In this document: positions 10,350-19,076 of the stretch, piece after piece
How the letters are laid out: every line of letters begins with the position of its first letter
Numbering within the stretch: the stretch's first letter is position 1
Source of the DNA: UBA5189 sp035631615
Lineage (GTDB): Bacteria > Chloroflexota > Limnocylindria > Limnocylindrales > CSP1-4
Direction: 5' to 3'
Length of the DNA stretch: 64,000 bases
Assembly: GCA_035631615.1 (NCBI GenBank)
Contig: DASQIK010000088.1
Location: 13,149 to 77,148, forward strand
Translations under genes and position numbers: made by a program
The notes under the pieces: generated by a model
What the model saw: only the letters and a program-made list of their open reading frames with translations
Database searches by the model: none
Told to the model about the DNA's origin: nothing

Positions 10350-11655
10350 CCTCGGTGGCGCGGATCGCCTCCGGAGCGCGTGACGCCGTGGTTGCGGCCG
10401 ACGGGCGCATGGGGCGGCCGCGCAGCACGGTGATGGCGCCGATGCCGGTGACGAGGCTCGCCGCCCCGCCGAGGCCGATCGCGACCGCCGCGCCGAAGCT
10501 CGACGCGATCGCGCCCGTCACCAGGCCACCGATCGGGGTCGAGCCGGCGAAGACCGTCGTGTAGACGCTGAGCACGCGGCCCCGCAGCTGGTCCGGGACG
10601 TTGAGCTGGATCACCGTGTTCGCGGTGGCGGCCATGCCGATGCCGCCGACGCCGGCGAAGAACATGCAGGCGAGCGCGAGCGGGAACGAGGCCGTGACGC
10701 TCATGACGATCTCGGCGGCACCCAGCATCAGCGCGCCCATCCCGATGATGATCGGCGTCGTCCGCCCGGAGAACGCGATCGTGAGGGCGGAGATGATCGA
10801 GCCGACGCCGGTCGCCGCCATGAGGAACCCGTACCCGGTGGCGTCGGAGTGCAGGACCATCTGGGTGAGCGGCGGGATGACGACGGTGAAGTTCATCCCG
10901 AACGTGGACACGAGGCCGATGACCACGGTGGCGACGAGCACGACCTTCGTCCGCCGAACATAGCCCAGGCCTTCGCGCAGGTTCTCGAACACCGCGGACA
11001 CCGACTGCGGCCGCGCGATCCCCGGGCGGGTGTGGAGGTCACCCTCGCGCATCTCGAGGAGCGCGACGATCACGGCGAGGTACGAGATCGCATCCAGCAG
11101 GAACGCCGGCGCGACGCCGAACGCGCCGATCGTGATCCCGGCGACCGCCGGCCCGATCACCCGCGCGCCGTTGAACATCGCCGAGTTGAGCGCGACCGCG
11201 TTGCTGATGTCCTCGCGCCCGACCATCTCGACGGCGAAGGCCTGGCGCGTGGGCATGTCGAACGCGTTCCGGATGCCCAGGAGCCCGGCGACCACGAGCA
11301 CGTGCCAGACCTGGATGGTGTGCGTGAACACGAGCACGAACATGACGAAGCTCAAGAGGCTCGCGAACCCCTGTGTCACCACCAGCGTGCGTCGCTTCGG
11401 CAGGACGTCGGCGATCACGCCGCCGAACAGGCCGAGGATCAGCACCGGCAGGAACTGGACGGCGGCGACGACCCCGAGATCGAACGGGTTGCCGGTCAGC
11501 TCGAGGACGAGCCAGCTCTGCGCGACCGTCATCATCCAGGTCCCGACGAGCGAGGTCAGCTGGCCGGCGAAGAACAGCCGGTAGTTGCGATGGCGCAGGG
11601 CACGCCAGCCCTGGTAGCCGAGGAAGCCGGCCATGGTCGGACGCGGCCTGGTCAT
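10333..11655 (-). CDS. MFS transporter (MFS_3, EntS-like exporter type)
   Basis: 440-residue, 12-TM major facilitator with the MFS_3 N-terminus FRNY-like (LRHRNYRLFFAGQLTSLVGTWMMTVAQSWLVLELT) and motif A-like GLFGGVIADVLPKRR near residue 75. Exporters of this subgroup move siderophores or drugs; the substrate is unknown. Its ATG overlaps the TGA of the MerR gene (ATGA), so regulator and pump form a coupled two-gene operon, a common layout for ligand-induced efflux. Confidence 0.88.
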   Translation of the reverse strand: MTRPRPTMAGFLGYQGWRALRHRNYRLFFAGQLTSLVGTWMMTVAQSWLVLELTGNPFDLGVVAAVQFLPVLILGLFGGVIADVLPKRRTLVVTQGFASLLSFVMFVLVFTHTIQVWHVLVVAGLLGIRNAFDMPTRQAFAVEMVGREDISNAVALNSAMFNGARVIGPAVAGITIGAFGVAPAFLLDAISYLAVIVALLEMREGDLHTRPGIARPQSVSAVFENLREGLGYVRRTKVVLVATVVIGLVSTFGMNFTVVIPPLTQMVLHSDATGYGFLMAATGVGSIISALTIAFSGRTTPIIIGMGALMLGAAEIVMSVTASFPLALACMFFAGVGGIGMAATANTVIQLNVPDQLRGRVLSVYTTVFAGSTPIGGLVTGAIASSFGAAVAIGLGGAASLVTGIGAITVLRGRPMRPSAATTASRAPEAIRATEVIPAP

Positions 11656-12149
11656 CGCGGGGTCGTGTGGGCGCGGACCTCCGAGCCCGGCTCGAGCTCG
11701 GCGAGGTGGTCCTCGAGGTGGACGCGACGCGCGGTCGCGGTGTCGATCATGCCCTGGAGCCGATCGATCTTGGAGCGCAGGGTCGAGACCTGGCGATCGA
11801 TCCGGTCGATGCCCTCGCGGAGCAGGGTTCGCCGCTCGTCGATGTCGGTGGTCGCGCGGAAGCGCGCGCGCGTCTGGGCGCGGGCGTTCTCGTCCTCGAG
11901 CAGCTGGCCGATCTCGGCGAGGCTGAAGCCGGCGTCATCGCGAAGGCCCTTGATGAACTGCAGTCGCGCGACGTCGTCGGCGTCGTACAGGCGATACGAC
12001 CCATCGGAGCGAGCCGGGTTGAGGAGCCCGATCTCCTCGTAATACCTGATCGAGCGCGTCGTCAGCCCGACCTGGTCGGCGACCTCCTGGATGCGGAGCT
12101 GTGGCTCGGCATCGGCCTGGGTCCCGTCGGCGGTCGGGGTGAGGGTCAC
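11652..12149 (-). CDS. MerR family transcriptional regulator
   Basis: 165 residues: N-terminal MerR winged helix (LRIQEVADQVGLTTRSIRYYEEIGLLNPARSD, YRLYDADDVARLQFI), then a long dimerisation coiled coil (about residues 95-150) and a short C-terminus without an effector domain or metal-binding cysteines. GTG 12149 sits 6 nt after TACGCT. A TTG at 12167 would put the start inside the operator dyad and is rejected. Predicted to control itself and the downstream MFS pump, and perhaps the divergent oxidoreductase. Confidence 0.88.
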   Translation of the reverse strand: MTLTPTADGTQADAEPQLRIQEVADQVGLTTRSIRYYEEIGLLNPARSDGSYRLYDADDVARLQFIKGLRDDAGFSLAEIGQLLEDENARAQTRARFRATTDIDERRTLLREGIDRIDRQVSTLRSKIDRLQGMIDTATARRVHLEDHLAELEPGSEVRAHTTPR

Positions 12150-12155
12150 CGTCGT

Positions 12156-12161
12156 AGCGTA
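12156..12161 (-). promoter_or_regulatory. Leaderless-type -10 box of the merR-mfs operon
   Basis: TACGCT on the minus strand, 6 nt before GTG 12149 and directly downstream of the MerR dyad. Confidence 0.55.
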
Positions 12162-12165
12162 GCGC

Positions 12166-12189
12166 AACCTTGCCGTTTACGGGAAGGTT
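12166..12189. promoter_or_regulatory. MerR-type operator dyad
   Basis: 24-bp imperfect palindrome with half-sites AACCTT-n-CCGT and ACGG-n-AAGGTT, the classic size and shape of a MerR family operator lying between -35 and -10. It is immediately upstream of the merR -10 box and about 55 nt upstream of the divergent luciferase-like gene's -10 box. Confidence 0.8.
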
Positions 12190-12243
12190 AGGGTTGCCGC
12201 ATGCCGCGCCGACCGGCCGCCGCGCGTCCGATCGGTGGATTGC

Positions 12244-12249
12244 TAGCAT
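12244..12249 (+). promoter_or_regulatory. Leaderless-type -10 box of the LLM oxidoreductase
   Basis: TAGCAT 8 nt before ATG 12258; it argues against any start further upstream. Confidence 0.5.
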
Positions 12250-12257
12250 CGCGAGCC

Positions 12258-13133
12258 ATGGACTACGGACTGGCGCTCCCCCACCTTGGCGACGACGCGA
12301 ACCTCGACGGGGTGGCGACGGCGATCGACCTCGCCGAGCAGCACGGGTTCACCGACGTCTGGGTCACCGACCACATCCTCGTCGACCATGACGCCGCCGA
12401 GGACTACGGCCGGATCTACGAGGCGGTCACGACCCTGGCCTGGGCGGCGGCGCGCACGTCACGGATCCGTCTTGGCACCAGCGTGATCGTCGTCCCGATG
12501 CGGAACGCGGTCCTGCTCGCCAAGCAGCTCGCGACGCTCGACGCGCTCTCGAACGGTCGGCTCATCGCCGGGTTCGGCGTCGGCTGGAGCCCGGACGAGT
12601 TCGCGAACGTCGGCGCGATCGACCGGTTCCACGAGCGCGGCGCCTACACGGACGAGACGATCGCACTGTGCCGGCACCTGTGGTCCGGCAGCACGGAGCC
12701 GTTCCACGGCCGCTACCACCAGTTCGACGACTTCGTGTTCGGGCCACTGCCGGTGCAGGGTGGGAACGTGCCGATCTGGATCGGCGCACGCGACGAGCGC
12801 GCGTTGCGCCGGGTCGGGCGACTTGCCGACGGCTACCACGCGTCGTCGGCGAGCCCGGCCGCGCTGGCCGGCCGCATCCCGGTGATCCGCGCGGCAGCCG
12901 AGGCGGCCGGCCGGCCGATGCCGCGGCTCTCCGCCCGCGTGCGGCTCGAGCTCGGCGTCGGCGCGCAGGACTTCTACACGATGCATGGCTCGCCGGCCGA
13001 GGTCGCCGCCGAGATTCGCGCCTACGCGGACCTCGGCGTCGACCACCTGGCGCTGATGTTTCCGCCCCGCGATGCCGCTGGGCTCACGTTCGCCGTGGAG
13101 CGCTTCCTCGCCGAGGTCAAACCGCTCGCCTGA
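12258..13133 (+). CDS. LLM class (luciferase-like) F420-type oxidoreductase
   Basis: 291-residue TIM-barrel flavin/F420-dependent oxidoreductase. Visible: FTDVWVTDHILV (strand 2), TSRIRLGTSVIVVPMRNAVLLAKQLATLDALSNGR in segments typical of the TIGR03619 / Rv2161c-like subgroup, GVGWSPDEF and PIWIGA. Such proteins mostly use coenzyme F420, which points to an F420-producing host; cofactor choice is inferred, not shown. The substrate is unknown. Divergent from merR and possibly under the same operator. Confidence 0.85.
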   Translation: MDYGLALPHLGDDANLDGVATAIDLAEQHGFTDVWVTDHILVDHDAAEDYGRIYEAVTTLAWAAARTSRIRLGTSVIVVPMRNAVLLAKQLATLDALSNGRLIAGFGVGWSPDEFANVGAIDRFHERGAYTDETIALCRHLWSGSTEPFHGRYHQFDDFVFGPLPVQGGNVPIWIGARDERALRRVGRLADGYHASSASPAALAGRIPVIRAAAEAAGRPMPRLSARVRLELGVGAQDFYTMHGSPAEVAAEIRAYADLGVDHLALMFPPRDAAGLTFAVERFLAEVKPLA

Positions 13134-13160
13134 GCACGTGCGCCGTGCCGCCCGGACGGC

Positions 13161-13190
13161 GGGGCGGCCACCTCCTCAGATGGCCGCCCC
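13161..13190. terminator. Bidirectional hairpin terminator
   Basis: Perfect 10-bp stem GGGGCGGCCA / TGGCCGCCCC with a 10-nt loop between two convergent genes. Confidence 0.75.
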
Positions 13191-13238
13191 CTTCGACAGG
13201 ACGCTCCCTCGAGCGGCCCACCGGACCTCATGCGCTGG

Positions 13239-13847
13239 TCAATGCAGCGGTTGGCGCAGCACCGTGCGGAGCTTCCGCGGATCCGTGCGACGCGGGTCGC
13301 CCAGGTAGATCTCGTGGTGGGCGCCACGGGGCCGGAGCCCCGCCTCCCGTGCGACCTCGTGCATCCGGGCGATCGTGTCGGGCTCCGCGTCGTACGGCCC
13401 GACGTGCATCGCCTCGACCGACACGCCCTCCCGGATGGTCCGGACGTACAGGTGATCAAGGGCCTCGGCGGGATGGCGGCGGCGGGCGACCGCAATGGCG
13501 GACGCGACGTCGTCGGTGCCGGCCTCCTCGGGCACGCCGATCAGCAGCGTCCACTGCCAGGCCGCAGGCTCGAACGCGATATCGGCGTCCGCCCAGCTCG
13601 GCCGCCCGTCGCGACGCTCCCAGAGGGCCTCCGGCGGCGAGACGCGCGCGTTGATGCCGCGCTCGCGAAGCAGGAAGTGGAGCGTGTAGGCGGTCGTGTA
13701 CAGCGCGCTCATGGCGGCCTGGAACTCGGGGCTGCCTGGCGCCGTGTCGCCGTCGACGGCAAGGCAGCGGCGATCCGGTACTGTCACGATCCGGACGCGA
13801 TGGGCTCGCGGCAGGTCGGTCGCGAGCGGGTACGCCTGCAGCGTCAT
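13239..13847 (-). CDS. GyrI-like small-molecule-binding domain protein
   Basis: 202-residue protein of the GyrI-like / SHS2 effector-binding family (as in BmrR and Rob C-terminal domains), without a DNA-binding part. Visible: VPDRRCLAVDGDTAPGSPEFQAAMSALY at the N-terminal strand-helix and IREGVSVEAMHVGPYDAEPDTIARMHEVAREAGL in the second repeat, each the hallmark of the fold. Good GGAGG Shine-Dalgarno 7 nt before the ATG. Upstream, 86 nt away on the same strand, is the ligD end. It may bind a hydrophobic or drug-like ligand; the function is unknown. Confidence 0.8.
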   Translation of the reverse strand: MTLQAYPLATDLPRAHRVRIVTVPDRRCLAVDGDTAPGSPEFQAAMSALYTTAYTLHFLLRERGINARVSPPEALWERRDGRPSWADADIAFEPAAWQWTLLIGVPEEAGTDDVASAIAVARRRHPAEALDHLYVRTIREGVSVEAMHVGPYDAEPDTIARMHEVAREAGLRPRGAHHEIYLGDPRRTDPRKLRTVLRQPLH

Positions 13848-13933
13848 GGTGCGCCTCCGAATCGGGAGGCTAGGTCGCTCGCCGGGGGCGGACCAGAGTC
13901 GGATTGCCCGCCAGGACGGGACCCGGGTCACGG

Positions 13934-16705
13934 TCAGAGGGCCGGCAGCACCTGCAGGTCGGTCTGCGCCGGGGCGAACAGGTCGCCGAGCCGATCGACC
14001 CGGTCCACGAGCGTGCGGATCGTCCAGCGATCGCTCCGCAGGTCGGGATCGTCCAGCTCGTCCCAGGTGATCGGCGCGGAGACCGGCGCTCCGTCTGCCG
14101 GCCGCACGGCATACGGCGCGACGAGCGTCTTGATCGAGGCGTTCTGGGTGTAGTCGAGGCGAGCCTTGCCGCCTCGCCGGTCCTTCGCCCACTCCCACGA
14201 AACGAGGTCCGGCACGGTCGCCCCGACGGCCCGCGACAGCCGCTCGACCCAGTCGCTCGTCTCGCGGAAGCTGTAGCGCCGCTCGATCGGGATCCAGACT
14301 TGGATCCCACGCCGGCCTGTCGTCTTCGGGTAGCCGCGCACACCGAGGTGGCCGAGCGCCGTTCGATACAGACGCGCCAGGGTCAGGGTCTCGTCCCACG
14401 TCGTCTTCGTCCCCGGGTCGATGTCGATGAGGGCGAACGTCGGGCGGTCCGGTGCGTCGAGGCGCGAGGTCCATGCGTGGACCTCGAAGGCGGCCTGGTT
14501 GCCGAGCCAGCACAGCGCGGCCACGCGGTCGCCGATGAGGTGCTCGTTCGCGTCGCGCTCGGAAACGCCGGTCTCCTTCCAGCGGCGCAGCCACGACGGC
14601 GCGGTCTCCGGGATGTCCTTCTGCCAGAAGCCGGGGCCGTCCGCACCGTTCGGGAACCGGTGCAGGTTCAGCGGCCGCTCCTCGAGGTGCGGCAGCATCG
14701 CCGGCGCGATCCGCGCGAAATACCGGACCAGCTCGCGCTTCGTGACCGGCTGCGGCAGGTCACCCTTCGCCTTGCTCCCGTCCGGCTCCGGGTCACCGGC
14801 CTTCGGCTTGAAGAGCACCTTGTCGAGGTTGGTGAGCTTGAGCTCGAACCCCCCGACGGACCAGGTTCCGTCCTTGGTCAGCGCCTCGAGCGCCGCGAGC
14901 TCGCCGGCCGAGGCAGCCCATGGAAACGCGTGCGTGGCCACGGCCACAGTGGCGCCCGCCGACGTCGACGTCGGCGCGTGGCGCTTCGGCGGTAGCGTTG
15001 CATCGGCGTCTGGTTCCGCGAGCGCACCCTCGACCTCGTCGACCGCGGCGGTCGTGGGCACGGCCAGCTCGCGGACCACCTTCGTCGGGGCCTTGCCGCC
15101 CTCGTCGAAGCCCTTGAACGCGGCCTGGCGGACGATGCCGTCACGGGTCCAGCCGCCGAGCTCCGCGCGAATGACCAGCTCCGGCTTCACCCAGACGACG
15201 TCCTTCAGCTCGCCGCCCCAGCGGCCCTTGTAGTCCTTCGGAGGCGGCGGATCGAACGGGGATTCGGCGGTCTCGAGCGCGGCCAGCCGCTCCCGGAGGC
15301 GCTTGCGCGTCGCCGCCTTGAACCCCGAGCCGACCTTGCCGGCGAACCGGAGCTTGGGCTTCCCGCGGCCCTCGCGCTCGTACACGCCGACGACCACCGC
15401 GCCGAGGTCCCTCGCGGCGCCTTCGCCCGGCGTCCAGCCACCGACCACGAGCTCCTGCTCGGGGCGGATCTTGATCTTCAGCCACGTCCTGGCGCGCTTG
15501 CCCGGCTCGTACAGCGATCGGCGGTGCTTGGCGATGACGCCCTCGAGGCCCTGCGCCTTTGCGGCCTCATGGAACGCGACACCCTCCCCGATCACGTGGT
15601 CGGCGAAGCGCACCCGCCGATCGTCGGCGCGGAGGATCGACCGGAGCAGCTGCTTCCGGCTCTCGAGCGGGACGCCGAGCAGCGAGCGCCCGTCCAGGAA
15701 CAGGAGGTCGAACGCCTGGTAGACGAACCGGGTCGATGCGCCGCCAGTCGCCTCCTGGAGCAGGCTGAAGTCGGGCAGGCCGTCCTCGCCGATCGCGACG
15801 ACCTCGCCGTCGACGATCGCCTCACGGGCATCGATCCAGGTCGCCTTCGTGAGCAGCTTCGGGAAGTACGCCTCGGCGTCGTTGCCGTTGCGCGTGTAGG
15901 TCTTCGCGCTGCCGTCGCGGACGACCGCCTCGACGCGATAGCCGTCCCACTTGACCTCGAACAGCCAGTCGTCGTCGCGGAACGGGCGGTCTGCGAGGGT
16001 GGCGGCCATCGGCTCGATGAACGCCGGCAGCTTGGCGTCCTTTGCGCCGCTCAGGTCGATCTCGGCGACTGCTGCGGGCGCGTGGCTGATCCAGATCGCG
16101 TCGCGGTCGGCCCTGACCTCGTCGTTGGTCCGGCCGGTCTTCACGCTCTGCGGAAGGTCCTCGGCGTCCCAGCCGGTGACGGCGGCATCGTCGCGCTTGT
16201 GGATGAGGAGCCACTGGTCGCCGCCCTCGTCATCGCGCTCGCGCTCCCGCCCGCGGGCGCCGCGGCCGCTGGTCCTGACGATCGTGAACCGGCCACGCAG
16301 CTTCTCGCCCGCGAGGACGAACTTGAGCTCGCCGTCCTCGACCGCGCGGCGCCCATCGGGCGTCTCGGATTCCGCCGCCCAGGTGCCCCAGTCCCAGACG
16401 ATCACGTCGCCGCCGCCGTACTCGCCCTTCGGGATCACGCCCTCGAAGTCGAGATACTCGATCGGGTGGTCCTCGACGTGGACGGCCATGCGCCGAGCGC
16501 TCGGGTCCAGCGTCGGGCCCTTGGGCACCGCCCACGAGACAAGCACGCCGTCGATCTCGAGCCGGAAGTCATAGTGCAGCCGCGTCGCACGGTGGCGCTG
16601 CACGACGAACCGGCCGCTGCGCGAGGTGGCGCCCGACACCGCCCCGCCGGCAGGCTCGGACGTCTTTCGGAAGTTGCGCTTGCGCTGGTATTCCTCGAGG
16701 GGCAT
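13934..16705 (-). CDS. ligD: ATP-dependent DNA ligase D, PE-LIG-POL order
   Basis: 923-residue NHEJ ligase with three domains: N-terminal 3'-phosphoesterase (about 30-160, with HRATRLHYDFRLEIDG and GGGDVIVWDWGTW), central ATP ligase (about 240-550, nucleophile lysine in FEVKWDGYR, later GVIAKHRRS and WLKIK), and C-terminal archaeo-eukaryotic primase-type polymerase (about 620-900, acidic pair in LIDIDPGTK). In the polymerase the usual G-L-H-V block reads GIQV, so the conserved His is Gln. ATG 16705 gives the typical PLEEYQRKRNF start; a GTG at 16729 is an alternative. Works with Ku, encoded 818 nt upstream on the same strand. Confidence 0.93.
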   Translation of the reverse strand: MPLEEYQRKRNFRKTSEPAGGAVSGATSRSGRFVVQRHRATRLHYDFRLEIDGVLVSWAVPKGPTLDPSARRMAVHVEDHPIEYLDFEGVIPKGEYGGGDVIVWDWGTWAAESETPDGRRAVEDGELKFVLAGEKLRGRFTIVRTSGRGARGRERERDDEGGDQWLLIHKRDDAAVTGWDAEDLPQSVKTGRTNDEVRADRDAIWISHAPAAVAEIDLSGAKDAKLPAFIEPMAATLADRPFRDDDWLFEVKWDGYRVEAVVRDGSAKTYTRNGNDAEAYFPKLLTKATWIDAREAIVDGEVVAIGEDGLPDFSLLQEATGGASTRFVYQAFDLLFLDGRSLLGVPLESRKQLLRSILRADDRRVRFADHVIGEGVAFHEAAKAQGLEGVIAKHRRSLYEPGKRARTWLKIKIRPEQELVVGGWTPGEGAARDLGAVVVGVYEREGRGKPKLRFAGKVGSGFKAATRKRLRERLAALETAESPFDPPPPKDYKGRWGGELKDVVWVKPELVIRAELGGWTRDGIVRQAAFKGFDEGGKAPTKVVRELAVPTTAAVDEVEGALAEPDADATLPPKRHAPTSTSAGATVAVATHAFPWAASAGELAALEALTKDGTWSVGGFELKLTNLDKVLFKPKAGDPEPDGSKAKGDLPQPVTKRELVRYFARIAPAMLPHLEERPLNLHRFPNGADGPGFWQKDIPETAPSWLRRWKETGVSERDANEHLIGDRVAALCWLGNQAAFEVHAWTSRLDAPDRPTFALIDIDPGTKTTWDETLTLARLYRTALGHLGVRGYPKTTGRRGIQVWIPIERRYSFRETSDWVERLSRAVGATVPDLVSWEWAKDRRGGKARLDYTQNASIKTLVAPYAVRPADGAPVSAPITWDELDDPDLRSDRWTIRTLVDRVDRLGDLFAPAQTDLQVLPAL

Positions 16706-16751
16706 CGCGCCAAGTTTGGTCGGCGGCACGGCTCGCCGTCCACCGCGGCCC

Positions 16752-16757
16752 TAGCAT
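16752..16757 (+). promoter_or_regulatory. -10-like box upstream of the DUF2993-like gene
   Basis: TAGCAT 10 nt before GTG 16768; the ATG at 16756 overlaps the hexamer and is therefore unlikely as the start. Confidence 0.4.
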
Positions 16758-16767
16758 GGCGAGCCTC

Positions 16768-17487
16768 GTGCGCGGCTTCCTCGGCTTCACGGTGCTCGCC
16801 CTCGTCGGGCTCGCTGCCCTCGTCTTCTTCGTGCTGCCGACGCTGGTGCAGCCGATGGTCGTGAGCGCGGTCCGCTCGGCGCTCGCGTTCGGCGATCAGG
16901 CGCTCCAGATCGACGCGACGGTGACGGGCCCGGGGTTGCTCGGCGGCGCCATCGACGAGATCCGGATTCGCGGGTCGAACCTCGACGTCATCAGCCCCAA
17001 CGCGGGCGTCAGGATCGGTAAGCTCGACGTGACCCTGCACCACGTCTCGATCGGCGACCACGCCTTCAGGGCGGTCTCCGGCGGCCTCGACGATGTCGCC
17101 ATCCCGCTGTCGAATGGCGCGCCGATCACGATCCTCCGCGTCGAGCTCACGGGCGAATCGAACGCCGTGACCGGAGCGGCGCAGTTCGGACCCGAGCAGG
17201 CGCGCGCGTTCATCACGCGCTGTTTCGCCGACGCAGGGATCACCGTCGATGGTGTCCAGCTCGAGGACGGGAGGGTGGCCGTGATGGTGTTCGGCCAGCG
17301 CGTGGACCTCGCGATCGGCGTGCAGGACGGGGCGCTGGTCGTGCCCGATGCACTGGGCGCCGGCCCGATCACGCTCATCCAGCCGGGCGTCGACGATCAG
17401 TGGCGGCTGACAGGGACCTCCGTCACGCCGGGCAGCCTGGAGATCGACGTGGTGGTCAACGCGGCGACGCTGCTCGCGCGCAGGTAA
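16768..17487 (+). CDS. DUF2993/LmeA-like anchored envelope protein
   Basis: About 239 residues (243 if the ATG at 16756 is used). One N-terminal TM/signal anchor (FTVLALVGLAALVFFVLP), then an all-beta/alpha region with pattern IDATVTGPGLLGGAIDEIRIRGSNL and an FGQRVDLAI repeat, resembling the DUF2993 (LmeA-like, TULIP-type lipid-binding) family. No catalytic motif is evident. Divergent from ligD and convergent to ku. The assignment to DUF2993 is by pattern and is moderate. Confidence 0.6.
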   Translation: MRGFLGFTVLALVGLAALVFFVLPTLVQPMVVSAVRSALAFGDQALQIDATVTGPGLLGGAIDEIRIRGSNLDVISPNAGVRIGKLDVTLHHVSIGDHAFRAVSGGLDDVAIPLSNGAPITILRVELTGESNAVTGAAQFGPEQARAFITRCFADAGITVDGVQLEDGRVAVMVFGQRVDLAIGVQDGALVVPDALGAGPITLIQPGVDDQWRLTGTSVTPGSLEIDVVVNAATLLARR

Positions 17488-17493
17488 CGGCCT

Positions 17494-17516
17494 GCCGGAA
17501 AGGGGCGAACCCCGGC
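17494..17516. terminator. Possible hairpin between convergent genes
   Basis: GGGG-CGAA-CCCC stem with a stable tetraloop, extended by GCC/GGC pairs across a bulge, between the DUF2993-like gene and ku. Confidence 0.45.
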
Positions 17517-17522
17517 GGGTTC

Positions 17523-18476
17523 CTAGGCGCTCTTGCGGCGACGGGCGGGGCGCTCATCCTCGGCTTCGGCGGCGGGCCTGTCGGCCTTCGCCGCGGCCTT
17601 GCCGGCCTTCGCCGCGGGCGTCGCGGCGTTCGCGGCGCGCTGCTCCTTTGCCTCGGCGACGGAGACCGGCTTGCCCGTCCGCGCCTCTCTGGCGGAGGTG
17701 GCCGCATTCACGCTCGCCTGGAGGGCGGCCATCAGGTCGACGAGCTTCGTCGGCTCCTCGGCCGGCTCGACCTCGACCGTCTCGCGACCCTCGATCTTGG
17801 ACTCGATGACCTGCATCAGCGCCTCGCGATACTCGTCGCGATAGGCAGACGGATCGAACTCGCCGGTCATCGCCTCGATCAGCTGCGAGGCCATCTTCTT
17901 CTCGGCCGGCTTGAGCTCGACCTCCTCGTCGGGAATGTCGAGCTCAGCCAGGGCGCGGATCTCGTCGGGCCAGTACAGGGTCGAGAGGAGCATCGTGTTC
18001 TCGAATGGGTCGAGCGCGGCAAGCGCCTCACGATCGCGGATCACGATCTTGCAGATGGCGGTGAGCCCCTTGTCCTGGAGGACCTCTCTGAGCAGTGCAA
18101 ACGCCTTGCGGCCGACGCGATCCGGCTCGAGGTAGTAGGCCTGCTTGACGAACTTGGTCTGGCTCTCGGCCTCGGTGGCGTCCACGAATTGCTCGATCTC
18201 GATGGAGCGGACGGTCTTCAGCGGCAGCTTTTCGAGGTCCTCGTCGGTGATGACCACGTACTTGTCGGGAGCGTATTCATAGCCCTTGACCGTGTCGGTC
18301 CGGGAGATGATCTCCTCCTCGACCGGGCAGAAGACCTTCATCTGGATCCGCGACAGGTCCTCGGCGTGGAGCATGTTGAAGCTCACGCCGGCGCGCGATT
18401 CCGTGGCCAGGTACAGCTTCACCGGGATCGTCACGAGGCCGAACTGGATGGCCCCCTTCCACATGGAGCGCGCCAC
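17523..18476 (-). CDS. ku: Ku protein (non-homologous end joining)
   Basis: 317 residues; the bacterial Ku core (MWKGAIQFGLVTIPVKLY at the N-terminus, FVKQAYYLEPDRVGRKAFALL, and ENTMLLSTLYWPDEIR) spans about 1-255. It is followed by an Ala/Lys-rich basic tail of about 60 residues, as seen in Ku proteins that bind DNA and recruit LigD through the C-terminus. GTG start with an AGGGAG Shine-Dalgarno. Ku homodimers load on double-strand ends and stimulate LigD, whose gene lies downstream, separated only by a divergent small envelope gene. Confidence 0.95.
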   Translation of the reverse strand: MARSMWKGAIQFGLVTIPVKLYLATESRAGVSFNMLHAEDLSRIQMKVFCPVEEEIISRTDTVKGYEYAPDKYVVITDEDLEKLPLKTVRSIEIEQFVDATEAESQTKFVKQAYYLEPDRVGRKAFALLREVLQDKGLTAICKIVIRDREALAALDPFENTMLLSTLYWPDEIRALAELDIPDEEVELKPAEKKMASQLIEAMTGEFDPSAYRDEYREALMQVIESKIEGRETVEVEPAEEPTKLVDLMAALQASVNAATSAREARTGKPVSVAEAKEQRAANAATPAAKAGKAAAKADRPAAEAEDERPARRRKSA

Positions 18477-18602
18477 GGGTCTCCCTCATGCTCGTCGCGA
18501 ATCCCGCTCGCCGCTAGCGGGAGCCGACTCTACCACCGACCGGCAACCGGGCCGAACGACGGACCCTGTCCGCGGCCTTCCGATTGCGCGGCAACGCGCA
18601 GG

Positions 18603-18608
18603 TACCCT
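18603..18608 (+). promoter_or_regulatory. Leaderless-type -10 box of the DUF1905 gene
   Basis: TACCCT exactly 6 nt before GTG 18615. Confidence 0.5.
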
Positions 18609-18614
18609 GCGGAC

Positions 18615-19067
18615 GTGCGCTTCAACAGCACCCTCGAGTCGGCGGGCAAGACGGCGGCCGGATTCCACGTCCCTGAGGCCGTGCTGGATTCGCTGGCGGG
18701 CGGGCGGCGCCCGAAGGTGCGCGTCACGATCAACCGGCACACCTGGCGCACGAGCGTCGGGATCGTGGACGGGCGCTCGATGATCGGGATCCCCGTCGAG
18801 CATCGGGCAGCTGCACGGGTGACGCCGGGCGACGTGCTGGATGTCGACGTCGAGCTCGACACCGAGGTCCGCGAGGTCACGATCCCGGACGACTTCGCCG
18901 CGGCGCTGGCACCGTTCCCCGAGGCGCGCGCCTTCTTCGACAACCGCAACTACAGCGAGCGGCGCTGGTTCGTGCTGGGCATCGAGGATGCGAAGACGCC
19001 AGAGACGCGGGCTCGACGCATCGAGAAGGCTGTCGAGCGCCTCCGCGAGGGCCGCGGCCAGCGCTGA
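18615..19067 (+). CDS. DUF1905 / YdeI-OmdA domain protein
   Basis: 150 residues: N-terminal DUF1905 beta-barrel (VRFNSTLESAGKTAAGFHVPEAVLDSLAGG, written here in part; VRVTINRHTWRTSVG) followed by the bacteriocin-protection YdeI/OmdA-like C-terminal motif (FAAALAPFPEARAFFDN, SERRWFVLGIEDAKTPETRARRIEKAVERL). The family role is unclear. GTG start fixed by TACCCT. Divergent from ku and convergent on a tiny membrane-protein gene, 9 nt away. Confidence 0.8.
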   Translation: MRFNSTLESAGKTAAGFHVPEAVLDSLAGGRRPKVRVTINRHTWRTSVGIVDGRSMIGIPVEHRAAARVTPGDVLDVDVELDTEVREVTIPDDFAAALAPFPEARAFFDNRNYSERRWFVLGIEDAKTPETRARRIEKAVERLREGRGQR

Positions 19068-19076
19068 GGGGCTGCC

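Noticed and set aside
12150..12167. TTG start for the MerR gene
   Set aside because: The TTG lies inside the operator dyad and upstream of the TACGCT box; the GTG 6 nt after that box fits the MerR N-terminus.
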